From Streptomyces sclerotialus (GTDB taxonomy: Bacteria > Actinomycetota > Actinomycetes > Streptomycetales > Streptomycetaceae), in NCBI RefSeq assembly GCF_040907265.1, contig NZ_JBFOHP010000002.1, positions 2,318,501-2,382,500 on the forward strand: a stretch of DNA of 64,000 nt, written 5' to 3'. This document shows positions 25,781 through 33,546 of this stretch, piece by piece. The first letter of the stretch is position 1; every line of letters starts with the position of its first letter. The position numbers were made by a program, and so were the translations under genes. The notes under the pieces are model-generated. The model was not told where the DNA came from. It did not search any database and worked only from the letters and a program-made list of their open reading frames with translations.

Positions 25781-26739
25781 AGGATCTGTCCCCTCCGGCC
25801 GGACAGCGCACCGAGACTGCGCAGTACCGCATACGGCACGACCTGGCTGGTGGCGGGATTGCCCGGGTCGGGAAGGTGCTGCACCTCGAAGCGGTAGACG
25901 CCGTGACTGCCGGACGCCTCGATGACATGCCGGGTGTGCTGGGCCGCCGGATCGGCGACGACATGAACACGTACGGCGTCGAGGTCGCCGACGGCCAGCG
26001 CGACGGAGGCGGCGACGTTGGTGGACTTCGGGAACTTCACCGGTACGTCGCGGGCGGTGCCGCGCATGACCTCGACCGGGCCGGAGGCCGTGCGCATCCG
26101 GTGCAGCAAGTCCTCGCTCATCCACGGCTGTTCGAGGGTGCCGGGCAGCTTGGTGGTGGTGAGGGTGACGTCCGTCAGGGGGCCGAGGGACCGTACGGCC
26201 TGGAGCAGGTCGAGGCCGCCGACGGCGCCGCCGGTGAAGTACACCCGCCCCGGGCCGGCGGCAAGAAGGGAAGCGGCGAGGGTTTCGTCGGTGAGCGCGC
26301 CGGTGGAGGCGATGAGGAGGTCGGTGCCGGAGCGCAGGACACGTTCGCCCCACTCCCGGACGACTCCCTGACCCGCCGCTTCGACGATCAGATCGCAGCG
26401 GTCGAGGGCGTCCTCGAAGGAGAGCTGAGGAGCGGGGGCGTCACCGAGAGCACGATTGTCGACGACGCAGACCAGTTCGGCACCGGGGACACCGCCTTCG
26501 GCGAGCGCGGTGCCCACGATGCGGCCGATGGCGCCCCAACCGACGAGGCCGACTTTGCGGGGAGCGGGAGAGGACGGCGAAGAGGGGCGAGGAGTGGGTG
26601 AGGGGGCGGAGCTGGAACTGCTGGAGGCGGGGATGGAGGCAGGCACGGGGGTGACGGTGGTCGCGTAAGGGGAGGAGGAGGTGCTGGTCAAGGAGGTGTG
26701 CGGCGCGGTCGGCGGCGCGGTGGTGGTCTGGTCGGTCAT
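25777..26739 (-). CDS. Aspartate dehydrogenase-like NAD(P)-dependent protein (DUF108 family)
   Basis: This 320-residue protein has an N-terminal Rossmann motif (VGLVGWGAIGRIVG) and the DUF108 signature KFPKSTNVAASVALAVG, as in L-aspartate dehydrogenase. Here it is embedded in an aromatic operon with 4-base overlaps on both sides, so NAD synthesis is unlikely; it may process a nitrogen-containing or semialdehyde intermediate. The first 65 residues are a Ser/Thr/Pro-rich tail without structure. The ATG overlaps the stop of the VOC gene (ATGA). Confidence 0.82.
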   Translation of the reverse strand: MTDQTTTAPPTAPHTSLTSTSSSPYATTVTPVPASIPASSSSSSAPSPTPRPSSPSSPAPRKVGLVGWGAIGRIVGTALAEGGVPGAELVCVVDNRALGDAPAPQLSFEDALDRCDLIVEAAGQGVVREWGERVLRSGTDLLIASTGALTDETLAASLLAAGPGRVYFTGGAVGGLDLLQAVRSLGPLTDVTLTTTKLPGTLEQPWMSEDLLHRMRTASGPVEVMRGTARDVPVKFPKSTNVAASVALAVGDLDAVRVHVVADPAAQHTRHVIEASGSHGVYRFEVQHLPDPGNPATSQVVPYAVLRSLGALSGRRGQIL

Positions 26740-27695
26740 GCGGGGATCTCCTGCGGGGCCGGCTGGGTGAGCGGGCCGGGGTCGGGGTGCCCGGCCATAT
26801 GGGAGCGGATCTCCGGGGACGGTGGTCCCGCGGTGCCCCACAGGTCGGACAGCTCCGGGACACGGCGCCAGACGCGGGCGATCCAGGCGTCCTCGACGAT
26901 CTGGGCGACCTCGGAGGTGTATTCGCAGACGAGACCGGAAGGGTCGGTGAAGTAGGAGAAGGTGTTGTTGCCGGGACCGTGCCGGCCCGGCCCCCACTGA
27001 GGAGTGATGCCGTGGTGGCGCAGCCGGCCCAGGCCGCGCATGAAGTGGTCGACCGAACTCATCTCGTACGCCACGTGGTTGAGGGACGCCCACTCGGCCT
27101 GGTTGAAGGCGATGCAGTGGTGGTCCGCGTTGCAGCGCAGGAACGCCATCTGGTGCTCTGACCAGTCCGAGACCCGCAGGCCCAGGACGTCGCAGTAGAA
27201 GGCGACGGCGGCGTCGATGTCGGTGGTGTTGAGCACGGCGTGGGTCACTCCGACCGGGACGGCACCGTCCCGGCCCCGGGGGGCGACGGCTTCGACCTGG
27301 GCGCTGATCTCGATGAGCCGGTGCTCGGGGTCGGTGAAGCGGAGTCCGTAGCCGCCGCCCACCTGGTCCAGCGGGCCCGGACCGACGACGGGAGTGATGC
27401 CGCGGGCGTGCAGGCGGCGGGCGGCCTCGTCGACCTCGGCGGGGGTGGCGACGGCGAAGGCGATCCTGCCGAGTCCGGTGCGGTCGGCATGGGTCAGCTG
27501 GAGGACGTGGTGTTCGTCGCCGGTGCCGCGCAGCCAGCGCGCGCTCCGGTCACCCTCGACGGTCTCCAGGCCCCAGACCTCCTGGTAGAAGTCGGCGGCT
27601 TCGGTGAAGGCAGGGGTGAACAGTTCGACGCACCGCAGGGAGCGCAGGCGCGCGATGGGCGGCTGAGGCGGCGGCTGGTGCGGGGTGCGGGGCAT
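26736..27695 (-). CDS. VOC-family extradiol ring-cleavage dioxygenase (catechol 2,3-dioxygenase-like)
   Basis: This 319-residue protein is made of two vicinal-oxygen-chelate domains. The second carries probable iron ligands: a histidine in THAVLNT, another in LNHVAYEM and the glutamate in GLVCEYTSEV. Such enzymes split catechol-type rings next to the two hydroxyls, feeding the downstream hydrolase. ATG 27695 gives PRTPHQPP, a short Pro-rich lead before RCVELFTPAF. It is followed, with 4-base overlap, by the aspartate-dehydrogenase-like gene. Upstream is a 311-base repeat-rich gap. Confidence 0.88.
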   Translation of the reverse strand: MPRTPHQPPPQPPIARLRSLRCVELFTPAFTEAADFYQEVWGLETVEGDRSARWLRGTGDEHHVLQLTHADRTGLGRIAFAVATPAEVDEAARRLHARGITPVVGPGPLDQVGGGYGLRFTDPEHRLIEISAQVEAVAPRGRDGAVPVGVTHAVLNTTDIDAAVAFYCDVLGLRVSDWSEHQMAFLRCNADHHCIAFNQAEWASLNHVAYEMSSVDHFMRGLGRLRHHGITPQWGPGRHGPGNNTFSYFTDPSGLVCEYTSEVAQIVEDAWIARVWRRVPELSDLWGTAGPPSPEIRSHMAGHPDPGPLTQPAPQEIPA

Positions 27696-28006
27696 CGCTG
27701 TCTCCAGTCGTACGGGGGCGGGCGGAGGCGGGGCTGGGTGCTGGGGCGGGTCGTAGGCGGGGGCTGAGTGCTGGGCGCGGGGCGAGAGCAGGTGCGGGTG
27801 CGGGTGCGGGTGCGGGTCGTAAGTGGGCTCAGATCGGGGGTGGGTGCGGATTGGGTGTGGAGGGGGGCGGATCGGTGGTGAGTGCGAATTGGGGGTGGGC
27901 GCGAATGGGGGGGGCGGGCTCGGGGCGGGGGGAGTGGGGCCGGGCGTCAGGTGGCCCAGGGCCGGGGCCAGGTGACCCAGGGCCGGGGCCAGGTAGCCCA
28001 GGGGGG
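27696..28006. other. Repeat-rich gap between the aldehyde dehydrogenase and VOC dioxygenase genes
   Basis: No gene is visible in these 311 bases. It holds four copies of GTGCGG (27792-27815), degenerate G-rich repeats around 27835-27930, and a 21-bp tandem array (27946-28023) that extends into the end of the aldehyde dehydrogenase gene. A promoter may be present but I could not assign one. Confidence 0.6.
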
Positions 28007-28023
28007 TCAGGTGGCCCAGGGGA
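27946..28023. repeat. 21-bp tandem repeat running over the aldehyde dehydrogenase stop codon
   Basis: Units begin at 27946, 27967, 27988 (shortened to 18 bases) and 28006, with consensus GCCAGGTGGCCCAGGGCCGGG. The last unit contains the TCA complement of the stop codon (28007-28009), so the repeat encodes the last residues of the protein. Confidence 0.8.
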
Positions 28024-29590
28024 GGGGGTGGGGGGAGGTGTTCCAGTAGAGGGACTTCTGTCGTTGGTGGGCGCGGATGCCGTCGCGGCCCTTTTCGCGG
28101 CCGAGACCGCTGTCCTTCATGCCGCCGAAGGGGGTGGAGATGCTGAACTGCTTGTACGTGTTGATCCAGACGGTTCCGGCGTCGATACGGCGGGCGAGGC
28201 GCCAGGCGCGGGCGGCGTCCTTCGTCCAGAGGCCGCAGGCCAGTCCGTACACGGTGTCGTTGGCCTGGGCGACGAGGTCGTCCTCGTCGTCGAAGGGGAG
28301 GGCGACCAGGACGGGGCCGAAGATCTCTTCCTGGCAGGTGCGGGCGGAGTTGGGCAGTCCGTCCAGGACGGTGGGCAGGTAGTACGCACCGTCGCGGTAG
28401 CGCTCGCCTTCCGGGGCGGCACCGCCGCACAGGACGCGGGCGCCTTCCTCGCGGGCGAGGTCGACGTAGGCGGCGACGGCGTCCCGGTGTTCGTGGTGCA
28501 CCAGCGGTGCGACCTGGGTGCTGGGATCGGTGCCGGGGCCGATACGGAGTTTGCGCGTACGGGCGACGAGTTCGGTGAGGAAGTGGTCGTACAGGGGGCG
28601 GGCTATGAAGAGGCGGGAGCCGGCGATGCAGCTCTGGCCGCTGGACGAGAAGATGCCGAACATCACGCCGGCCAGGGCCTGTTCGAGGTCGGCGTCCTCG
28701 AGTACGACGGTGGGCGACTTGCCGCCGAGTTCGAGGGAGACCGGCATCAGTTTGTCGGCGGCGGCGTGCGCGAGGATGCGGCCGGTGCGGGTGCCGCCGG
28801 TGAAGGTGACCTTGCCGACGGCCGGGTGGCGGACGATGGCGTCGCCGATGACACTGCCGGGCCCGGGGAGTACGGAGAGCAGACCGGTGGGCAGTCCGTG
28901 TTCGGTCAGGGCACGGTGGATGAGGCGTCCGAGGGCGAGGGAGACCAGTGGGGTCCATTCGGCGGGCTTGAGGAGTACGGCGTTGCCCGCGGCGAGGGCC
29001 GGTGCCAACTTCTGGGCGTCGCTGGCGATGGGCGAGTTCCACGGGGTGATGGCGCCGATGACGCCGATCGGTTCGTGGGTGCTCATCGTGACGTACGGGC
29101 CGCGGGCGGGGGTGAGGGTGTCCTCGGCGGTTTCCAGGGCGGCGGCGGTGTAGCGGAAGGTGCCGGCGGCGCTGTGCACCAGTGCGCGCGTCTCGGTGCG
29201 GGACTTGCCGGTGTCGGCGGTCTGCAGGGCTGAGAGGTCTTCGGCGGTCTCTTCGACGAGGGCGGCGATGCGGTGCAGCAGGCGGGCACGTTCGTGGGCC
29301 GGCAGCTCGCGCCAGGCCGGCTCGGCGGCGGCCTGTGCGGCGCGCTCGGCGGCCTCGTCGACGTCGGCGAGCGAGGCGCCGTGGAGGGTGGCGAGTGCGG
29401 TGCCGGTTGCCGGGTCGACGGTAGTGATCACGCCACCGCGGCCCTGGCGCCACTCCCCCGCGACCAGCACCTCGTCCTCCGGGATCGGGACCTCGTCCTC
29501 CGGCACAAGGGCCTCGCCGTTCGGGAGGGGGACCTCATGCTTCGGGGCGGGTGGTGCGGCGGGGGACGGGTGGCGCGGAGTCGAAGTCAT
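28007..29590 (-). CDS. Aldehyde dehydrogenase (muconic semialdehyde dehydrogenase-like)
   Basis: This 527-residue NAD(P)-dependent aldehyde dehydrogenase has NPW-type substrate loop ITPWNSPI, cofactor motif FTGGTRTG, catalytic glutamate in SLELGGKSP and catalytic cysteine in SSGQSCIAGSR. In this setting it would oxidise a ring-cleavage semialdehyde. Before the domain lies a repetitive stretch with PEDEV twice. The start is uncertain: ATG 29590, ATG 29608, or the open in-frame extension up to 29812, which is encoded by tandem repeats. It is the first gene of the minus-strand set, about 490 bases from the predicted promoter. Confidence 0.9.
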   Translation of the reverse strand: MTSTPRHPSPAAPPAPKHEVPLPNGEALVPEDEVPIPEDEVLVAGEWRQGRGGVITTVDPATGTALATLHGASLADVDEAAERAAQAAAEPAWRELPAHERARLLHRIAALVEETAEDLSALQTADTGKSRTETRALVHSAAGTFRYTAAALETAEDTLTPARGPYVTMSTHEPIGVIGAITPWNSPIASDAQKLAPALAAGNAVLLKPAEWTPLVSLALGRLIHRALTEHGLPTGLLSVLPGPGSVIGDAIVRHPAVGKVTFTGGTRTGRILAHAAADKLMPVSLELGGKSPTVVLEDADLEQALAGVMFGIFSSSGQSCIAGSRLFIARPLYDHFLTELVARTRKLRIGPGTDPSTQVAPLVHHEHRDAVAAYVDLAREEGARVLCGGAAPEGERYRDGAYYLPTVLDGLPNSARTCQEEIFGPVLVALPFDDEDDLVAQANDTVYGLACGLWTKDAARAWRLARRIDAGTVWINTYKQFSISTPFGGMKDSGLGREKGRDGIRAHQRQKSLYWNTSPHPLPWAT

Positions 29591-29650
29591 CGGTGAGTTC
29601 CCAGGCATCGGCGGGTTCGTGGGGTCAGCGAGTTCGCGGGGATCGGCGGG

Positions 29651-29770
29651 GCGGGCGTGGGGCCCACGGGACGGGCGCGCAGTCCGCGGGGCGGGCGTGG
29701 GGCCCGCGGGGCGGGCGTGGGGCCCGCGGGGCGGGCGTGGGGTCGGTGGCGCGGGCGTGGGGTCGGTGGC
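29651..29770. repeat. 20-bp tandem repeat, six units, in the aldehyde dehydrogenase leader
   Basis: There are six units of exactly 20 bases with consensus GCGGGCGTGGGGCCCGCGGG; units 3 and 4 are identical, as are units 5 and 6. On the minus strand it is open in frame with the aldehyde dehydrogenase, so it could be translated as a Pro/Arg/Ala-rich leader. Confidence 0.85.
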
Positions 29771-29790
29771 GCGGGGGCGGCGGGACAGAT

Positions 29791-29820
29791 GTCGCATCGC
29801 TGGGTGTCGCATCGCTGGGT
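29791..29820. repeat. 15-bp perfect tandem duplication
   Basis: GTCGCATCGCTGGGT occurs twice without mismatch. An 11-bp unit (GGAAGCAGCCA) is repeated about three times nearby at 29930-29963. Confidence 0.8.
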
Positions 29821-30082
29821 GCGGCGCGGGGGCACGGAGTGTGGCGGGCGGGTATTCCGTCGTACGGGCGGCAGCGGGGTGCTCCCGCGGGGCGGCCGGG
29901 CCGCAGGGGGCCGGCCGGGGCGAAGCCAGGAAGGCAGCCAGGAAGCAGCCAGGAAGCAGCCAGGTGGGGACGCAGGGGGTTCGGTGGAAGTTCGGTGGAC
30001 GGGGTGCGGGTGGGTGAGAGGAACTGGGCTTCGGTGGCGCGGGGTTCGGGGTGTTCGGCGTCCCCTCGTTCTCTCAGTGGCA

Positions 30083-30113
30083 GAAATCTAAGGGCTTAAG
30101 TATTTGCCTGCAA
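30083..30113 (-). promoter_or_regulatory. Predicted minus-strand promoter with embedded operator (catabolic genes)
   Basis: Reading the minus strand, TTGCAG (30113-30108), a 17-base spacer and TAGATT (30090-30085) form a good sigma-70-type promoter. The operator-like sequence TCTAAGGGCTTAAGT (30087-30101) occupies the spacer and -10, so a bound protein would block RNA polymerase. It should drive the aldehyde dehydrogenase and the genes after it. Confidence 0.65.
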
Positions 30114-30149
30114 GGGTCGCCGCGGAAAAATTTTGACGGCAACGAGGCC

Positions 30150-30193
30150 TTGACTTGCACACCCCCGGAGTCGGTAGAACTTAAGCCCTAAGA
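30150..30193 (+). promoter_or_regulatory. Predicted plus-strand promoter with embedded operator (MFS gene)
   Basis: TTGACT (30150-30155), a 19-base spacer and TAGAAC (30175-30180) form a plausible promoter toward the MFS gene. ACTTAAGCCCTAAGA (30179-30193) overlaps the -10 and start point. It is the reverse complement of the site at 30087-30101 in 14 of 15 positions. Confidence 0.55.
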
Positions 30194-30312
30194 CACTTGG
30201 CGCTTACGTACGGGACTCCCCCAGCTCCCGGCCGACACCGTGCGCCCCCCTTTTTCCCCTCTCCCTCCCCCCGTCCCTCGCCCGCGCCTTCGCGGGTCTG
30301 GAGGAATCCCGG

Positions 30313-31860
30313 ATGAGCCTCGACGCATCGCCGGGCCGTGACACCGACGCAGTACGCGCCGGTATCGCCGCCCGGTTCGAACGTCTCCCCCTGTCCCGCT
30401 GGCACGTCACCGTCCGCATCGTCATCGGTGTGGTGACCTTCTTCGAAGCCTTCGATCAGCTGCTGATCGCATACGCCATGCCGGAGCTGCGCCAGGAATG
30501 GCACCTCACGGACGGTGACGCCACCGCCGTCCTCACCATCGGATCCCTGGGCATGCTGATCGGCGCGCTCTTCTCGGGGCGGATGGCGGACCGCATCGGG
30601 CGCGTGAAGATCATCGCGCTCTGCATCGGAGTGTCAGGACTGGCCTCGCTCGCGCTGGCCGCGAGTCCGTCGCCGACGCCCTTCATGCTGCTGCGCTTCG
30701 TGCAGGGGCTGGCGATCGGAGGTGAGGTACCGGTCGCCGCGACCTTCATCAGCGAGATCACCCGCAGTTTCAAGCGCGGCCGCTTCGTGTTGCTGTACGA
30801 ACTGGTCTTCCCCGCCGGGCTCACGATCGGTGCGCTGGCCGCGGCGTGGATCGTGCCGGCGCTGGGGTGGCGGTCGATGTACGTCGTGGCCGCCGTGCCG
30901 GGGTTGTTGTGCATTCTCGTGCAGCGCACCGTTCCCGAGTCACCGCGGTGGCTCGCCGATCGCGGCCGGCTGGAGGAGGCCGCGGCGACGATGGATCTGA
31001 TCGAGACCAAGGTCGTCGCGGCGACCGGGGCCCCGTTGCCGCCGGTCGGTGCCGGGCCGGAAGCGGCACTGGAAGTGAGAGCAGGTACGGGAGCAGAAGC
31101 CGGAGTGGTGATGGGACCGGGATCGGGAACGGGAGGGGGATCGGGAACGGCTGGGGAAGCGCCTGTGGAGGTGTCCTCCCTCTCCCCCGCCCCGCCCGTC
31201 TCCCCGCCCGTCTCCCCGCCCACCGCCGCCGAGGCCGCCGCGATCGGGGTGAAGGGGCTGTTCACCGGTCGGTACCGGCGTCGGACGCTGGTCATCGGGA
31301 CGCTCTGGTTCACCGGCTACTTCGTGAACTACGGCATCACCTCCTGGTTGCCGACGATCTACGGCAAGCAGTACGGGCTGTCGCTGTCCGACTCGCTGCT
31401 GTACTCCACCGTCACCTCGGTCGCCGGCTTCCTGGGGTGTCTGCTGGTCGCGCTCACGGTCGACCGGATCGGGCGGCGCAAGGTGTTCGTGTTCTTCCTC
31501 GGTGGCGCGGCGGCATTGCTGATCGTGCTGGCCGCACTCGGTGCCCGTACGCCGGTGCAGGTACTGGTGTGGACCTCGCTCGCCGCGGTGTGTTTCTTCG
31601 GCTCGAACATCTGCCTGTACCTGTATACGCCCGAGCTGTACCCGACCCGTATGCGGGCGTTGGGATGCAGTGTCGGCGGTGCGCTCAACCGGCTCGGGGT
31701 GATTCTCGGCCCGGTTCTGGTCGGTGTGATCTACGCGGGCGGCGGGCACGTTCCCGCGGTGTTCGTCACGCTGGGCGGGGTCGCGCTGGTGGGCGCGCTG
31801 GCCGCCGCGTTCTTCGCCGAGGAGACCACGAACCGGCCGCTGGAGGAGGTCTCACCCTGA
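30313..31860 (+). CDS. MFS transporter, aromatic acid:H+ symporter type
   Basis: This 515-residue protein has 12 helices. The loop 2-3 signature GRMADRIGRVKI and the sequence LYTPELYPTRMRALG in the second half are hallmarks of the sugar-porter/aromatic-acid branch (PcaK, BenK, MhpT relatives). It probably imports the substrate of the adjacent pathway. The central cytoplasmic loop carries about 70 residues of low complexity (Gly/Ala/Val/Pro repeats such as PPVSPPVSPP). ATG 30313 has CTGGAGGAAT upstream at good spacing. It is divergent from the catabolic genes and appears co-regulated through the 30.1-kb operators. Confidence 0.87.
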   Translation: MSLDASPGRDTDAVRAGIAARFERLPLSRWHVTVRIVIGVVTFFEAFDQLLIAYAMPELRQEWHLTDGDATAVLTIGSLGMLIGALFSGRMADRIGRVKIIALCIGVSGLASLALAASPSPTPFMLLRFVQGLAIGGEVPVAATFISEITRSFKRGRFVLLYELVFPAGLTIGALAAAWIVPALGWRSMYVVAAVPGLLCILVQRTVPESPRWLADRGRLEEAAATMDLIETKVVAATGAPLPPVGAGPEAALEVRAGTGAEAGVVMGPGSGTGGGSGTAGEAPVEVSSLSPAPPVSPPVSPPTAAEAAAIGVKGLFTGRYRRRTLVIGTLWFTGYFVNYGITSWLPTIYGKQYGLSLSDSLLYSTVTSVAGFLGCLLVALTVDRIGRRKVFVFFLGGAAALLIVLAALGARTPVQVLVWTSLAAVCFFGSNICLYLYTPELYPTRMRALGCSVGGALNRLGVILGPVLVGVIYAGGGHVPAVFVTLGGVALVGALAAAFFAEETTNRPLEEVSP

Positions 31861-31885
31861 CACCGGGCCGGGACCCGGGCCGTCG

Positions 31886-32003
31886 GGCAGTCCGGCCCGC
31901 TCAGGCAGTCCGGCCCGCTCGGGCAGTCCGGCCCGCTCAGGCAGTCCGGCCCGCTCAGGCAGTCCGGCCCGCCCGGGCAGTCCGGGCCGCTCGGGCGGTC
32001 CGG
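31886..32003. repeat. 18-bp tandem repeat, six full units, between convergent genes
   Basis: Consensus GGCAGTCCGGCCCGCTCA is repeated six times in exact 18-base register (31886-31993), with a partial seventh. It begins 25 bases after the MFS stop and ends 34 bases before the AraC gene stop. It may also act as a structured transcription end. Confidence 0.85.
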
Positions 32004-32036
32004 TACGTGGCCAAGAGCGGGGGAGACAGAGGCCGT

Positions 32037-32927
32037 TCAGTCCGTCCCGCTGACCAGCGGCGGGTCGTCCGGGTCCGGAATGCTGGTGGACCAGCCGCCG
32101 GGTACCGCGCGGCCTTGTTGGTCGCGGAAGCGGACCGGTGCGGTGCCCACGCGTCGGGTGAAGAGGCGGCTGAAGTAGGCCGGGTCGTCGTAGCCGACGC
32201 GGCGGGCCACCGCGGCGACCGGCAGTTCGGTGGCGGCGAGCAGTTCCTTGGCGCGGCCGAGGCGGATGCCGAGGAGGTAGTCCTTGGGGCTGCAGCTGGC
32301 GCCGCGGCGTACGGCGGTGCGGAGTTCGGCGGGGCTCATGCCGTGCCGGGCCGCGTGTTCGGCGACCGACAGCGGCAGGAAGGCGTCCCGGGCGAGCGCC
32401 TGGAGGACGGGGTCGCCGTCGGCATCGGTGTCGGCGCGTGCGCGGCGCAGGGCGACGAGCAGTTCGTGGACGGCGGCGGAGGTCTCGACCTCCAGGAGGG
32501 GGTTGCCGCGGCGGGCTGCGCGGGCGATGCGGCCGACGGCGGCGCGGGCGGCGGCGGTGTCGGCGAGGGGGACGAGTGGGTGGTCGGGGGCGGGTTCTAT
32601 GTAGCCGAGTTCGGTGTACGTGGCGGCGGCCGGGCCGGTGAAGTCGACGAAGCTCTCGTCCCAGCCGCTGTCCGGGTCAGCGCCGTAGTGGTGCGGGACG
32701 CCCGGGGTGAGCCAGAGGAGGGCGGGGGCCGTGACGGGGTGCCGGGTGCCGTCGGGGGTCGCGTACCAGCCGCTGCCCGCGTGGATGACGACGGCCACGT
32801 GGTGGTCGAGGGTGCGGGGGCCGACGGCGGGCAGGGTGCCGTGCTGGAGTCCGACACCGAGGCAGACGAGGCCGAGCCGGTGGTGGACCGGGCTCGGCGT
32901 GAAGTAGCGCATCCAGGTGTGGTACAC
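32037..32927 (-). CDS. AraC-family transcriptional regulator
   Basis: This 296-residue regulator has an N-terminal cupin-like sensor (DHHVAVVIHAGSGWYATPDG) and a C-terminal double HTH ending with the family signature VAAVARRVGYDDPAYFSRLFTRRVG. AraC proteins of this layout usually activate sugar-degradation genes on binding a sugar. I chose GTG 32927 because GGAGGAG lies at ideal distance; an internal ATG at 32912 lacks this. It is divergent from the GH35 gene, with a 619-base region between them holding a minisatellite and a promoter-proximal motif shared with the GH101 gene. Confidence 0.9.
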   Translation of the reverse strand: MYHTWMRYFTPSPVHHRLGLVCLGVGLQHGTLPAVGPRTLDHHVAVVIHAGSGWYATPDGTRHPVTAPALLWLTPGVPHHYGADPDSGWDESFVDFTGPAAATYTELGYIEPAPDHPLVPLADTAAARAAVGRIARAARRGNPLLEVETSAAVHELLVALRRARADTDADGDPVLQALARDAFLPLSVAEHAARHGMSPAELRTAVRRGASCSPKDYLLGIRLGRAKELLAATELPVAAVARRVGYDDPAYFSRLFTRRVGTAPVRFRDQQGRAVPGGWSTSIPDPDDPPLVSGTD

Positions 32928-33120
32928 GAGGGCTCCTCCCGTTCGCCGCCGCCGTTCCGGGCTGCTTTTCCGTTCGCCCGCCCGCACGGAACTCCGGAGT
33001 GCGGGCGTGGCACTGTCTTGCAGCACCGCCTTGCCTTCAGCACCGCCTTGCCTTCAGCACCGTTTTGCCCTCGGCGCCACCTTGCCCTCGACACCGCCCT
33101 GCGCTCGACACCATCTTTCC

Positions 33121-33330
33121 TACCTGGCACCGCCCTGCACTCGGCACCACCTTGCCCCCGGCGCCGCCAAGCACCCGGCACCACCTTGCCTACCTGGCAC
33201 CGCCCTGCACTCGGCACCACCTTGCCCCCGGCGCCGCCAAGCACCCGGCACCACCTTGCCTACCTGGCACCGCCCTGCACTCGGCACCACCTTGCCCCCG
33301 GCGCCGCCAAGCACCCGGCACCGCCAAGCA
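33121..33330. repeat. 70-bp minisatellite, three identical copies
   Basis: Three consecutive 70-base units begin at 33121, 33191 and 33261 with the same sequence (each starts TACCTGGCACCGCCCTGCAC). Degenerate shorter relatives built on CACCGCCTTGCC precede them (33016-33120), and a truncated copy follows to about 33345. The exact identity suggests recent expansion. Confidence 0.9.
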
Positions 33331-33456
33331 CCCGGCACTACCTTGTCCTGCCCTCCTCCCTCCTCCCTCTCTCCCTTCGCATCCCTCGGCATCCCTCCGC
33401 ATCCCTCCGCACCGCCCGCACCGCGCACGCGGACGTTCCGTCCAAACAACGCCGAT

Positions 33457-33468
33457 CTTTGTCCATGG
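33457..33468 (+). promoter_or_regulatory. CTTTGTCCATGG motif upstream of the GH35 gene
   Basis: This 12-bp sequence ends 78 bases before the GH35 start. The same 12 bases occur in the same orientation 69 bases upstream of the GH101 start. Here it extends to the perfect palindrome GTCCATGGAC (33461-33470). It is a candidate operator for a common regulator, possibly the AraC protein. Confidence 0.5.
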
Positions 33469-33546
33469 ACCGCCGCGCCGCCAGAGGGTGTGCTGGACGC
33501 GACGCGGCCGGGTGGGCCGCCGGGCCGGGCGAGGGAAGGGCGACGG

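Larger units (their letters stand above)
29591..30312. other. Long divergent region between aldehyde dehydrogenase and MFS genes
   Basis: These 722 bases hold no convincing gene. From 29651 to 29963 there are three separate tandem arrays (20, 15 and 11 bp). From 30083 to 30193 lie two divergent promoters with paired operators. From 30235 to 30290 is a C/T-rich tract before the MFS ribosome site. Confidence 0.7.
32928..33546. other. Divergent region between AraC regulator and GH35 genes
   Basis: These 619 bases contain no convincing gene. About half is minisatellite (33016-33345). Downstream of that is a short pyrimidine-rich stretch (33340-33415) and then the motif CTTTGTCCATGG (33457-33468). 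Open frames crossing the repeat are artefacts of composition. Confidence 0.7.

Noticed and set aside
29587..29835. An 82-codon minus-strand frame in the aldehyde dehydrogenase leader
   Set aside because: It is made almost wholly of the 20-bp repeat, with Pro/Arg composition and no ribosome site.
33121..33345. Possible CRISPR array
   Set aside because: Units are directly abutting 70-bp identical copies with no unique spacers, and no cas gene is present; it is a minisatellite.
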